Origin: Papio anubis
Taxonomy: Eukaryota > Chordata > Mammalia > Primates > Cercopithecidae
DNA length: 64,000 nt
Assembly (NCBI RefSeq): GCF_008728515.1
Contig: NC_044985.1
Span: forward strand, 77,352,155-77,416,154
Direction: 5' to 3'
Part shown: one piece after another, positions 53,038 to 64,000 of the stretch
Layout: the number at the start of each line of letters is the position of its first letter
How positions within the stretch are numbered: the stretch's first letter is position 1
Program-made: the position numbers and the translations under genes
Notes under the pieces: generated by a model
Databases searched by the model: none
What the model was told of the DNA's origin: nothing
Seen by the model: the letters and a program-made list of their open reading frames with translations, nothing else

Positions 53038-54085
53038 CTTAACAGGGAATGGCCTTCTCCATTCTCCTTGTCTCCCTCCCCCTTCCTAATCCCCTGCTCC
53101 TTATCTCTTTCTTTCCTCAGCCCTTAATGAGTCTATGGGGTAGGAAGGACTCTGAGATGTTGGATTTACAATAAAGGAGTAACTGAGATTCCTTATTCAT
53201 TTAGAGAAGAATATTGCAGTTTACTGTTACATAAAATGAGAAATAAATAGTATTTTCTTCTTCTTGGATGTAACTCAGTAAGTCTTATTAAAGCTTTTGG
53301 AAAATTGAAAACACCTTCTTTGGCTGTATCTTACAACTTCCAAAATATAATATTTTCATTTTTGTTTAGTTCTAAATATGATGTAATGTATCTCATGACA
53401 TGTAGTGTTAATATGATTTCTTATTTGACATGTACATAAATATTTGAAATATCACATTTTAGTTTTCAAATGTATTTTTAAAAATATATTTGTATTATTT
53501 ATTTCTAGTTGAATAGGACCGTGGCTTGATAATATGGTTTAGGATACTGTGACTTTAGAAAATGTTCTGTGTGTTGAAACTATTTATACATTATTGCCTT
53601 CCTATTAGCAGAGTTCTATATATCTGTTTTTGTCAGTTTTGATATATTATGCAGTGAAAACAAACAAATAATCCTAGTCTATTATGACAGCACATGTTTA
53701 TTTAGTATTCATGTTATACATGTCAGATACTTCCCTGCTCTGAGTGTTTTTCATGCCAGCATCCAGGCGACAGGAGCAACCCCTGACACAACACTGCCAT
53801 TCTTTTGAAAGAGCGAAGAAGGCGATGTTGGAACTACGCAAAGGCTCTTATTTTATGCATAGATATTGCTGACTACATTTGTTTTCACAATTCTTTGAAC
53901 GAAGTAAAGCACATCATGAAGTCAGATGCCCACGGGGAAGAGAATTCTACTCTTACAGGGAATAGGAGTAAATAATTGGGGAAAATAATATAATGTACCA
54001 AAATCTTATAAAGAAAGCTTTTTACTCACATTTTCTATATCTAATACTGTTTTGTCCTTTTGATCCATAGATTTCTTTTTCTCTT
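53038..54085. other. unassigned DNA
   Basis: No gene or confident repeat call. The region 53740-53960 is GC-richer and may be an old retroelement. Confidence 0.45.
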
Positions 54086-54089
54086 CTTC

Positions 54090-55320
54090 TTCTTTTTAAT
54101 ATTTTTAAAGTTTGTATACATTTAAAGAGTACAGGGGCAGTTTTTTTTACATGGTTATATTGACGAGCGGTGAAGTTATGCTTTAATGTGACCATCACCT
54201 GAATGGTGTGCACTATATCCATTAGGTAATTCCTCATCCCTTGCTCAACTCTCAACCTCTCACGCGAGTTTTCAGTATGTATTATTCCACACTCTATGTC
54301 CATGTGTACACATTATTTAGTTCCCACTTATAAGTGAGAACATGCACTTATTTTGATTTTGTTTCTGAGTTCTTTCATTTAAGATAAAGGCCTCTAGTTC
54401 CATCCATGCTGCTACAAGAGACACAATTTCATTATTTTCTATGACTTAATAGTAATCCATTATATATATGTATGCGTATATATATATGAACAAATATGTG
54501 TGTATGTGTGCATATGTATGTATATATGTGTATATATACATATATGTCACATTTTCTTTATCATTTATGGACACTTAGGTTCATTACATACATTTGCTAT
54601 TTATTTTCCTCTGGGTAGATATCAATGGATATGCAATTATTCACTGATGAATACCAACATTTATATACATTTGAAACTGTGAATAGTGCTGCAATAAACA
54701 TTCAAATATAGGTATATTTTTGGTATAATTATTTACTTTCCTTTGGGTAGATACCGAGTAATCCAGTGGGATTGCTGGATTGAATAATAGCTCTAATCTT
54801 AGTTCTTTAAGACATCCCCATACTGTGTTCCATGGAGGTTGTACTAATTTACGTTATCATCAGCAATGTATAAAAGTTTCCTTTTCTTCACATCATCCCC
54901 AACATCTGTTATTTTTTTGACTTTTTAATAATAGCCATTCTGACTGGTGTAAGATGGTAACTCATTGTATTTTAATTTGCATTTCTCTGATGATTAGTGA
55001 TGTTTAAGTTTTTTTTTTTTTCACATTTGTTGGGCACTCGCACATCTTCTTTTGAAAAAAAAAGTCTATTCATTTCTTTTGCTCATTTTTAATGGCATTA
55101 TTTATTTATTTATTTTGTTGAGTTCTTTGTAGATTATGGATCTTATATCACTGCATCGTTTGCAAATATTTTCTTCACTCTGAAGGTTGCCTGCTTACTC
55201 TGTTGATTATTTCTTTTGCTGTGTGAAAGTTTAGAATTGAGTCCCATTTGCCTATTTTTGTTTTCGTTGCTTTCTGCTTTTAAGGTCTCAGTCATGAAGT
55301 CTTTACCTAGACCCAGTACA
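54090..55320 (-). mobile_element. L1 (L1PB/L1MA-type) 3' part (antisense)
   Basis: Reads, on the plus strand, 'acatttaaagagtacagggg', 'cccacttataagtgagaaca', 'agttccatccatgctgctac', 'gtgaatagtgctgcaataaa', 'tgggattgctggattgaata' and 'tttttgactttttaataata', the antisense of the 3' UTR and ORF2 C-terminus. It is 5' truncated. Confidence 0.9.
54457..54548. repeat. (TA/TG)n compound microsatellite within L1
   Basis: Imperfect TATATG, TGTGTATG and TATATA units expanded in the L1 3' part. It explains the Tyr/Ile/Cys-rich frame at 54500. Confidence 0.85.
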
Positions 55321-55324
55321 CAGA

Positions 55325-55602
55325 AGAGTATAGGGATGTTTTATAAAAACCACTGTATTTGTGAATATGACAATATATTCTACTGATTCTACCATTTTTA
55401 TTTATATTTCAGGACTATATTATTAGCTTTATTCCAGTTAATATTTGCTATATTTTCCAAGTAGAATTTCTTGTGTTATCAGCATAGAGACCCTATAACC
55501 TCTAGGGAAGCTTTTGGCCATAGATTGTTTGGATAACGATATTAATTTGAAATAATATGAATAATGATAGCCCATGTTTTAAAAATATTGGTATTTACTT
55601 GG
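55325..55602. other. unassigned DNA
   Basis: Less than 300 bases, AT-rich, nothing recognised. Confidence 0.5.
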
Positions 55603-55935
55603 TTTCTTAGTTTAGGCTGCTACAATAAAAATGCTCTAGACTTGGTGATCTAAACAATGAACATTTATTTCTCACAGTTCTGGAGGCTGGGATGTCCATG
55701 ATTAAGGGCTGGCAGAACTGGTGACTCTTGAGGGTGTGCTTCCTTGCTTGAGGGCAGCCACCTTCTCACTGTTTGCTCATGTCAGGGAGAAAGATCATCT
55801 CTATCCTGTTTGTACTGTAAGTGTGCCAAAGACTCCAGCCTCAGGGCCTAATTACCTTCCAAAGGCCCCATTTCTAATACCTTCATATTTGGGATTAAGC
55901 TTCAACATGTGAATTTTGTTAAAATGCTTCCAGTG
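55603..55935 (-). mobile_element. MaLR LTR, MLT1 class (antisense)
   Basis: 'taggctgctacaataaaaat', 'atttatttctcacagttctg', 'gaggctgggatgtccatgat', 'ccttccaaaggccccatttc' and 'aagcttcaacatgtgaattt' follow the antisense MLT1 order with internal loss of about 100 bases. Confidence 0.85.
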
Positions 55936-56010
55936 CATAGCGCTTGGTATGAATTTTTCATTTCTTTAATTTCAGTTTCACTGAGTGGCATTTAAAAGAT
56001 AGTGTCTTTT

Positions 56011-56347
56011 GCCAGGCATGCTGGCTCATGCCTGTAAGCCCAGCAATTTGGGAGGCTGAGGTGGAAGTATCAGTTGAGGTTAGGCAGTGGAAGTATCACT
56101 TGAGGTTAGGCGTTGAAGAGCGGTATGGACAACATAGTGAAATCTCCATCTCTACAAAAATTAAATTAAAAAAAAGAAGAAGAAACAAGGTGTGATGGTG
56201 CTTGTCCATAGTCTCAGCTACTGAGGGGGCTGAGGTAAGAGAGCTGCTTGATCCCAGGAGTCTGAGGCTGCGGTGAGGTATGATGGCATTAATGTACTCC
56301 AGCCTGGGTGACAGAGCAAAACGCTATCTCAAAATGCATAAGTAAAC
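56011..56347 (+). mobile_element. AluJ-type, full length
   Basis: Both arms recognisable but strongly diverged, with an A-rich AAG middle linker. A 26-bp tandem duplication sits in the left arm (56061-56086, 56087-56112). The target duplication AAAAGATAGTGTCTTTT (55994-56010) is matched by AAAAATAGTGTATTTT (56348-56363) with two differences. Confidence 0.9.
56061..56112. repeat. 26-bp tandem duplication inside AluJ
   Basis: 'gtggaagtatcagttgaggt' plus six bases, then the same unit with G to C at one site and A to G at the end. It is absent from normal Alu structure. Confidence 0.95.
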
Positions 56348-56363
56348 AAAAATAGTGTATTTT

Positions 56364-56850
56364 ATAAATAATGTGGAGATACATTATTTTATTCAGTTTG
56401 ATACCTTTGAGGAGGCAATTTTCCATAGTGTTTCTATACATGTAAGTCTATTTTCTCAAGAACATTTGTACAGATGGCAGCAAATGAGGTTAGACTGTCT
56501 CTTTCCAGATCAAAGAACAAATTTATTTCTATTTAAGTATAATAATGTCTCCACACTCTCCTCAGAGGAGACTGACTGACATTATTTCACAATAAAGACA
56601 ATATCTGCTTGGCAGCAAAGGATGGTCAGGTTTGCCAGCGGCCCCTTGTAAGACTGGGAGTTTCCTGAGTCCAGGCTTTCTCAACTGTGACTTGGATGCA
56701 CCTGGATCCAATCTTCAACTTCCCCCTCCCTCACTGGGGGACAGAGAGATATGATGCCTACATAGAGCTCTTGCTGCTGGACTGCAACCCTTGCTGCTAC
56801 ATTATTGCTTAGATATTGCTTGATGGTTTGACAATACCTTTCCATTTTTC
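56364..56850. other. unassigned DNA
   Basis: 56600-56820 is GC-richer with a CTTGCTGCT duplication ('cttgctgctggactgc' then 'cttgctgctacattat'). It may be an old LTR but I cannot name it. Confidence 0.45.
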
Positions 56851-56854
56851 ATTT

Positions 56855-58262
56855 TTGTGAGTACGTAGTTAGTATATATATTTATGGTGTACATGAGATA
56901 TTTTGATATAGTCACGCAATGTGTAATAATCTCATGGTAAATGGAGTATCCACAACCTCAAGCATTTATCTTTTTTTTATGTTACAAACATTCCAATTAT
57001 ACTCTTTTGTTTATTTTTAAATATAAAATAATTTAATGTTGACTGAAGTCATACTGTTGTGCTATCAAATGCTAGATCTTATTCATTCTATCTAGCTATA
57101 TTCTTGTACCTATTACTATGCCCATTCTCCCCTGCCTCCAATACCCTTTTAGTATCCGTCTCTATTCGTTTGTTTTAATTTTTAGTTACCACAAATACAT
57201 GAGAATACATGAAGTTTGTCTTTCTGTGCCTGCCTTATTTAACTTAACATAATGTCCTCCAGTTTCACCCATGTTGCTACAAATGATCTTATGCTTTTTA
57301 TGTGTGTGCACAGGTACCACATTTTCATTTTTTTTTTTTTTTTTGGTGTTTATGTACCACATGTTCTTTATCCATTCATCTATTGGATAAAGTGGACATT
57401 TAGGTTGCTTCTAAATCTTGGCTATTGTGAATAGTGCTGCAATAAACATGGGAGTGCAGATGTCCTTTGATACACTGATTTCCTTTTTTTTGCATTTATA
57501 TCTAGCAGTGGGATTGCTGGATCATATGGTAGCCCCATTTTTAGTTATTTGAGGAATTTCTATACTGTTATCCATAGTAGCTGTACTAACAGATATTACA
57601 AAGTTTCATTTTTTTCTATATCCTTGCCAACATTTGTAATTGTCTGTCTTTTGAATAAAAACCACTTAAACTGGAGTGGGATGATATGTCATTGTAGTTT
57701 TGATTTGCATTTCTCTGATGATCAATGATATTGAGCAACTTTTCATATACCCGTTTGCCATTTGTATGCCTTCTTTTGAGAATTGTCTATTCAGGTCTTT
57801 TGCTCAATTTAAATCAGATTATTAGATTTTTCCCTACTGAGCAGTTTGAGCTCTTTTCATATCCTGGTTATTAACCCCTTGCCAGATGAATAGTTTGAAA
57901 ATACTTTTACCCGTTCTGTTGTCTCTTAACATTGTTGATTGTTTTCTTTGCTGTGCAGAAGCTTTTTAACTTGATATGACACCTTTTGTCCTTTCTTGCT
58001 TTGGTTGTCTGTACTTGTGGGGTATTACTCAAGATGTCATTGCTCAGACCAAGGTCCTGGAGAGTTTCCCTGATATTTTCTTTTATTTGTTTCATAGTTA
58101 GTTGGAGGTCTTATATTTCAACATTTAATCTATTTGACTTGATTTTTGTATATGGTAACAGGTGTCTAATTTACACTCTTCTGCATATGGCTATCCAGTT
58201 TACCCAGCATCATTTATTGAAATGGCTGTGCTTTCCCCAATACTTCATTTTTTAATAGTTGA
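56855..58262 (-). mobile_element. L1 (L1MA/L1PB-type) 3' part (antisense)
   Basis: Begins with the antisense 3' UTR ('atatatttatggtgtacatg', 'cctcaagcatttatc') and proceeds through 'gctattgtgaatagtgctgc', 'gtgggattgctggatcatat', 'ttctttgctgtgcagaagct' to 'tacccagcatcatttattga', the antisense ORF2 C-terminal third. A T18 run (57329-57346) interrupts it. Frames across it are broken. Confidence 0.93.
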
Positions 58263-58559
58263 TTTCAATATATTTATATATTCTGTGATCATTTACATAT
58301 TTGAATTATTTCTTTTACTTCTTTAAATTTAAAATTTGCTGTGTTTTTCTCTGTTAAATTTAATTCTGTTTTTTCCCAATATTTATGGGTTGAATTTTTT
58401 TTTTCTTTTAAAAGCTTTTCATTTCTCTGATGTTTTGGAATTTCTACACTGTACTCCTGCACCTTCAATGACCATTAAACTTTAAATAAACATTCACATA
58501 ACTATTATTTTCTTTAAAAAGTATAAATTATTTAGTATCTGTGTTATCCAGCTAACTTA
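58263..58559. other. AT-rich DNA between L1 pieces
   Basis: It may be degraded L1 but has no diagnostic words. Confidence 0.4.
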
Positions 58560-59422
58560 GATTATAAATGTTAGCATGTTAAAATTAAAGTTCTGGCAAA
58601 TTTGTTATCTCAGCAAAATAACTTTTGGTTCCATTGAGTTTCTCTATTCTTCTCTATTTTTTTTTTTAAATAAATGTCATTCAGTTTCCACTGTAATTTT
58701 TATCATTCTCTTGATTCTATTCATCTTTAGTTTGTTTATTTATTTTTTTTCAGGTAGAAAAAAAGGTAATTGATATGAGATCTTTCTTCTAGAATAGGCA
58801 TTTAAAGTAATAAATTTCCTTCTAAGCATTGCTAACACCAACCCATACGTTTGGACGTGTATGTTTCTGTCTTCATTTGGTTCAATCTGTTTTCTAATGC
58901 CTCTTATTATTTATTTTTGGAACCATTTAAATCCTGTTGTTTAATTTCCAGATATTCGGTTAAATCCCAATTTATTTTAGTGGACAGAGTACATGATTTG
59001 TATGTCTTCAAACATTTTAAATTTGTTTTACTGCATAGAATATTCTAGAGAATGCTTCATGTGCACTTGAAAAGAATGTGTTTATCTCTGTTGTTTGTAA
59101 AATATTCTTATATAAAGGCTAGCAATATTTAAATTGTTGAAAATGCTGTCAGTCTTCTAAATTGTACATAATTTTCTCTTGAGTTTTTCTGTCAATTATT
59201 AATAAGTTATTAATGTCTTCAAATATTGTCAAATTTCCCAATTCTATTTTTTATTCTATCAATTATGCTCCATGTATATTGAATATCTGTTGTGAAATGG
59301 GTATACATTTATAATTGTTAAAATTTCCTGATAAATTTACCTTTGGATGACAGTTTTGAACCTACGTCTCTATATCTGATGTTAATGTAGCCACTCCAGC
59401 TCTCTTTTGATAATGGTTCATA
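58560..59422 (-). mobile_element. L1M ORF2 endonuclease/RT-junction region (antisense)
   Basis: Plus-strand reading contains 'tttccactgtaatttttatc', 'gagatctttcttctagaata', 'tttaatttccagatattcgg', 'cttcatgtgcacttgaaaag' and 'cactccagctctcttttgat', the antisense of an old L1M endonuclease domain. It is in the same orientation as the L1 piece on its left and could belong to the same or an older element. Confidence 0.8.
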
Positions 59423-59432
59423 AACACACACG

Positions 59433-59471
<39 letters not shown>
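59423..59471. repeat. (CA)n microsatellite
   Basis: About 24 CA units with two early CG interruptions (ACGCACGCAC). It abuts the L1M fragment end. Confidence 0.95.
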
Positions 59472-59473
<2 letters not shown>

Positions 59474-59479
59474 TGCCCC

Positions 59480-59990
59480 GTTTATCCTCCTTGTTTGGGT
59501 TATTAATTTTATATATTTATATATAAATGGTATGATACCAACAATAGTACATTATCATAATTACTGTTTTATGAAGCCATGTGTCTTTAACAAATGATAG
59601 AAGAAGAAAAGAGGAAAAGTACATTTATATAGTCTGTTATCTCTGTCCAATTTTTTCTGGTTATCTTCAAGCTTTTTTATAATTGTTTTCCAGCCATTTG
59701 ACTGTGATGTGCCTCTGTGTTTTTTCCTTCTAGTTAGTTTACATGAGGGTTTCTAAATTTATAAATTCTTTTTTTGTTGCATTTTATTAATTCTGGAAAA
59801 TCCATGGTCATTAGCTCTTCATAGGTTTCTTCCATTTGGGCTCTTTCACTTCCTCCTCTTGGACCCCATTTACACGAATGTTAGACAGTTTGATATTACA
59901 CCATATGCCTTGGATACTCTGTTGTTTGAATACCTTGCTTTATTGGTTTTTTCCCCACATTTTTAGTTCATTGCATTGTTAAATGTTTTA
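59480..59990 (-). mobile_element. L1M 5'-region fragment (antisense)
   Basis: 'ggaccccatttacacgaatg' and 'gtttgatattacaccatatg' resemble the antisense 5' region of old L1M elements. The element resumes after an inserted L1 3' piece. Confidence 0.45.
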
Positions 59991-59994
59991 TTTT

Positions 59995-60060
59995 TTGTAT
60001 GTATTATTTTTGTTAATATATAATAATTGCACATTTTATGGGGTACATGTGGGAATTAGA
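59995..60060 (-). mobile_element. L1 3' terminal fragment, inverted
   Basis: 'gcacattttatggggtacat' is the reverse complement of a typical L1MA/L1PB 3' terminus. It lies immediately left of a sense 3' UTR piece. Confidence 0.5.
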
Positions 60061-60064
60061 GGTC

Positions 60065-60422
60065 ACTTTAATAAGTGAAATAAGCCCAGCACATACAGAC
60101 AACTATCACAGAGTCACACTTACATTTTGGAGCCAAAAATGTTGATCTTGTGGAAGGTAAGAGTTTAGGATTATAATTAGCAGAGACTGGGAATTGTGTG
60201 GGGGTTGACGAAGAGATGTTGGTTAATGGGTGTACACATATGGTTAGATATAAGGAATACATTTTAGTATTCAATAGCACTGTAGAGTGACTATAGTTAA
60301 CAATAATTTATTGTATACTTCAATATAGCTAGAAAAGAAGATTTGAAATCTCTCCAACATAGGTGATAAATGTTTGAGGTGATGGATATCCTAAATATCC
60401 TCATTTGATCATTACACACTGT
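60065..60422 (+). mobile_element. L1 3' UTR fragment (L1MA/L1PB-type)
   Basis: 'gatgttggttaatgggtgta', 'caatagcactgtagagtgac', 'taacaataatttattgtata' and 'gtttgaggtgatggatatcc' are L1 3' UTR in sense orientation. It stops at 'cactgtatatat', before the expected terminal 'catgtacccc' motif, which is present inverted on its left. Confidence 0.85.
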
Positions 60423-61250
60423 ATATATTTTCTCATTTTTTTTCCTGTTTGCATTTAAGTTTGGATTATTTCTTTTGACCTAGCTTTAAGTTCACTGATA
60501 CTTTAGTTTCCTATATGTAACCTTTCTGATAAACCCATTCACCAAAGAGATTTTTATCTCTTGCAGTGTATATGTGTGTGTGTGTGGGTGAATTTCTAAA
60601 ATTTCTATTTAATACACTTTTGTAACTTCCAAATCTTTGCTTATGTATGTTGTCCATCTCTGCTACAAGATTGTATAACTTATTAACCATTGTGATCTTA
60701 AAGTCTCTGTGTGATAATTCCAAAATTTGGCTTATCTTTGGGTGTAATTATGTTGGTTATTTTATCTATTGAAAATGGGGTTGTTTCCATTTTCTTGGAA
60801 TGCTTCATAGTTCTTAATAGAATGACAAATGTGTTTAAAAGCAAGTGGGCATGCGTCCTGTTTTTTTTCAGGCCATTAGTGTTGAACATTACGTCAATCT
60901 GATCAGTTGTTGAGCCTGGAGTTAGGGAGCAAGATCAAGTTTCTAGCCCTACTCCTAGTATTAAATAAATTCTTTCTAGTGTTTTGGCAGACTGCTAAGT
61001 AGGTTTCGTCTCCCTCTATCAGAAGTAGCTAACCAGTTACTGCGAATAGGTGAGGAATGTGTCTCCTGCTACTTCCTCAGCCTCAGCGTTAGATGTTTTC
61101 TGCTTGTGTTAAAGCAGCATTGGGTTGGAAGAACAGAAATCCTTCTTCCCCTATGCTAATTTCTGAGCTTCAGCATTATGTCAGAGAAAACTTAGGGCAT
61201 GTTTTATTTCAAGAATGATGAACCACACTTTGGAATTATATAGTATCCAC
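60423..61250 (-). mobile_element. L1M 5'-region fragment (antisense), continuation
   Basis: 'gtttggattatttcttttga', 'agttcactgatactttagtt', 'gataattccaaaatttggct' and the following GC-richer text to about 61200 resemble the antisense 5' UTR/ORF1 region of old L1M families. The match is by general order, not exact words. Confidence 0.4.
60566..60588. repeat. (TG)n short microsatellite
   Basis: About nine TG units with one A interruption. Confidence 0.85.
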
Positions 61251-61754
61251 TCATCGATGAGCATTTACAGGTATTCCTGCTCCATTCTCAAATTCTGGTG
61301 TAGACTATGTATATTTATCCACCAAAACCAACTCTGTCTCCTACTCTGTCTCCATATATTTAGTGAATAGGCTGCGGAAAATAGCTGGGTAGTGCTTGCA
61401 GACTCCCTTTGCTTGCAGAATCCCTTTGCGTCTGGGGCTTCCAAAGGTTCTAAATGCTCATATTATGCTATACTTAAGAATCTTTAATAATTTGTTAAAG
61501 CTTTGATTTTTTGTTTTATCTTAACTATTTTATGATCCCCACATTTTCTTCATATATTTAACCTAAGATGTCTACTAACTGTCCTGAAAGGGGCTTTGAT
61601 TCTTTTAGATTTAGTCATCTCACTTGTCCTTCAAACTCAGTTCTCTGATGGACTCAAAAAAATGATGATGTTATTCACCATTCACTTTTACTTGCCTTTT
61701 AGGTAGGAAAAAGATTCTTTTGGTTTTCCACATATTGAAAAAACAAGAAATCTG
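61251..61754. other. unassigned DNA
   Basis: A local repeat of 'tgcagactccctttgcttgc' and 'tgcagaatccctttgcgtct' occurs near 61397-61430. No gene seen. Confidence 0.45.
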
Positions 61755-62053
61755 AAACTGGACGTGGTGATTCACACCTGCAATTGCAGCAATTTAGTAG
61801 GCCGAGGTGGGCAGATCGCTTGTGCTCAGGCATTCCAATCTGGGCAACGTGCTGAAATCCTATTAAAAAAAAATTAGCTGTTTGTGGTGGTGTGCACCTG
61901 TAGTCCCAGTTACTCAAGAGGCCGAGGTGGGAGGATCACTTGAGTCTGTAATAGGGTTGAGGTTGCAGCTGGAGATTGAGGCTGCAATGAGCCATGATTT
62001 TGACACTGTATTCCAGTCTGGGCAACAGAGCGAGATCCTTTCTGAAAAAAAAT
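61755..62053 (+). mobile_element. AluJ-type, full length, old
   Basis: Starts 'actggacgtggtgattcaca'. The left arm has lost a piece after 'tgtgctcaggca', the middle A-run is intact, and the right arm ends 'cagagcgagatcctttctg'. Almost all CpGs have decayed. Confidence 0.9.
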
Positions 62054-62059
62054 ATATAG

Positions 62060-63368
<1,309 letters not shown>

Positions 63369-64000
63369 TATGTGTGGTTTTGAGATTGTGAAAGTGGGCA
63401 CATTAGTATTTTGTTTTTCTTTTAGATACCTAGCACGTAAACTTAGCCTCTGAAAACCATTTTCATATTACATGTGAATTGGAAAAAAAAAATTCTGAGA
63501 CATATAGAATTGATGTTGTGTTGTAATAAGAAGACTTTTTCTTTTTTTTTAAGAAAAGCTGACTGCATCTTAAATTTATTTTTATAGGGATATTTTCAAC
63601 AGTTTCTTTCTTGACTCACACATTATTTAAATTGTATCCATAATCATTTGTGTAAAACAATTTTCTAAAAATTAATTAGAACATCATATAGATCATAAGT
63701 GTTGGTTCTATTTCTTACATATTTCAACTGTTTTGTTTTTAATATTTTGTGACTACTTGGACAATAATATCTAGAAAAGTTTTTATGTATACATATCTGA
63801 GTGCAATGGAAATCTGTTTTCAGTCACAATGAGGACTAAGAGTAAGTATTTTAGAATTGACATTAAAACGATGGAAACATCGCCTTTTAAAAATTTTAGT
63901 TAATGTTCCTGAGATTGTATTAATATTTCAAATAACTAACCTCACCATAATATTTTTGTTTCCATATATATTTTTGAAACATTTCCAGAATTTCAAAATT
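63369..64000. other. AT-rich DNA, no gene seen
   Basis: Nothing recognised up to the window end. Confidence 0.5.

Overview
The window is 64 kb of AT-rich primate nuclear DNA with no recognisable protein-coding gene, tRNA or rRNA. No open frame exceeds about 126 codons, and every longer one falls inside a transposable element or is explained by chance. The content is dominated by interspersed repeats: Alu, L1, MIR, MaLR/ERVL LTRs, one HERV9-type LTR and microsatellites. This is the signature of a catarrhine primate intergenic desert or a very large intron. The Alu at about 63.07-63.37 kb carries several base changes that I associate with the AluYR group of Old World monkeys, so a macaque, baboon or guenon-like source is more likely than an ape.

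Layout. 0-12 kb: AT-rich single-copy DNA with old L1M pieces, one inverted Alu, MIR fragments, an MLT1-class LTR at 4.8-5.3 kb, an MLT2B-like LTR at 8.6-9.0 kb, and a decayed ERVL-like internal region with a candidate 3' LTR at 10.0-12.2 kb. 12-21 kb: mostly unassigned DNA, with an internally deleted Alu at 19.2 kb and a THE1/MST LTR end at 20.2-20.3 kb. 21.05-21.78 kb: a complete solo LTR of LTR12 (HERV9) type with a 4-bp target duplication. 21.8-33.5 kb: sparse MIRs, a head-to-tail Alu pair (25.5-26.1 kb), an L1P 3' end, an antisense MaLR LTR, and a complete solo MLT2A-type LTR at 31.77-32.33 kb with a 5-bp target duplication. 33.5-35.1 kb: an L1 3' portion split by a later Alu. 35.78-35.91 kb: a three-copy 45-bp minisatellite. 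36-39.9 kb: unassigned. 39.9-49.8 kb: a nested L1 block, in which an old L1M-like element (5' UTR, ORF1, start of ORF2) is interrupted by a nearly full-length but ruined L1PB-type element, followed by an L1 3' end. 50-64 kb: MIR, a pentanucleotide repeat, AluY, several antisense L1 pieces, an MLT1 LTR, two AluJ copies and the AluYR-type copy.

There is no functional gene set to connect. The history is one of layered retrotransposition, with order readable from target-site duplications. I found no new biological system. The points most worth a second look are the displaced copy of an L1 ORF1 segment inside the ORF2 of the same old element, the coding-frame-length 45-bp triplication, the 28-bp perfect palindrome in L1, the two well-bounded solo LTRs, and the lineage-diagnostic Alu. 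Repeat family names come from memory of consensus sequences, not from a database search, so subfamily labels are approximate.
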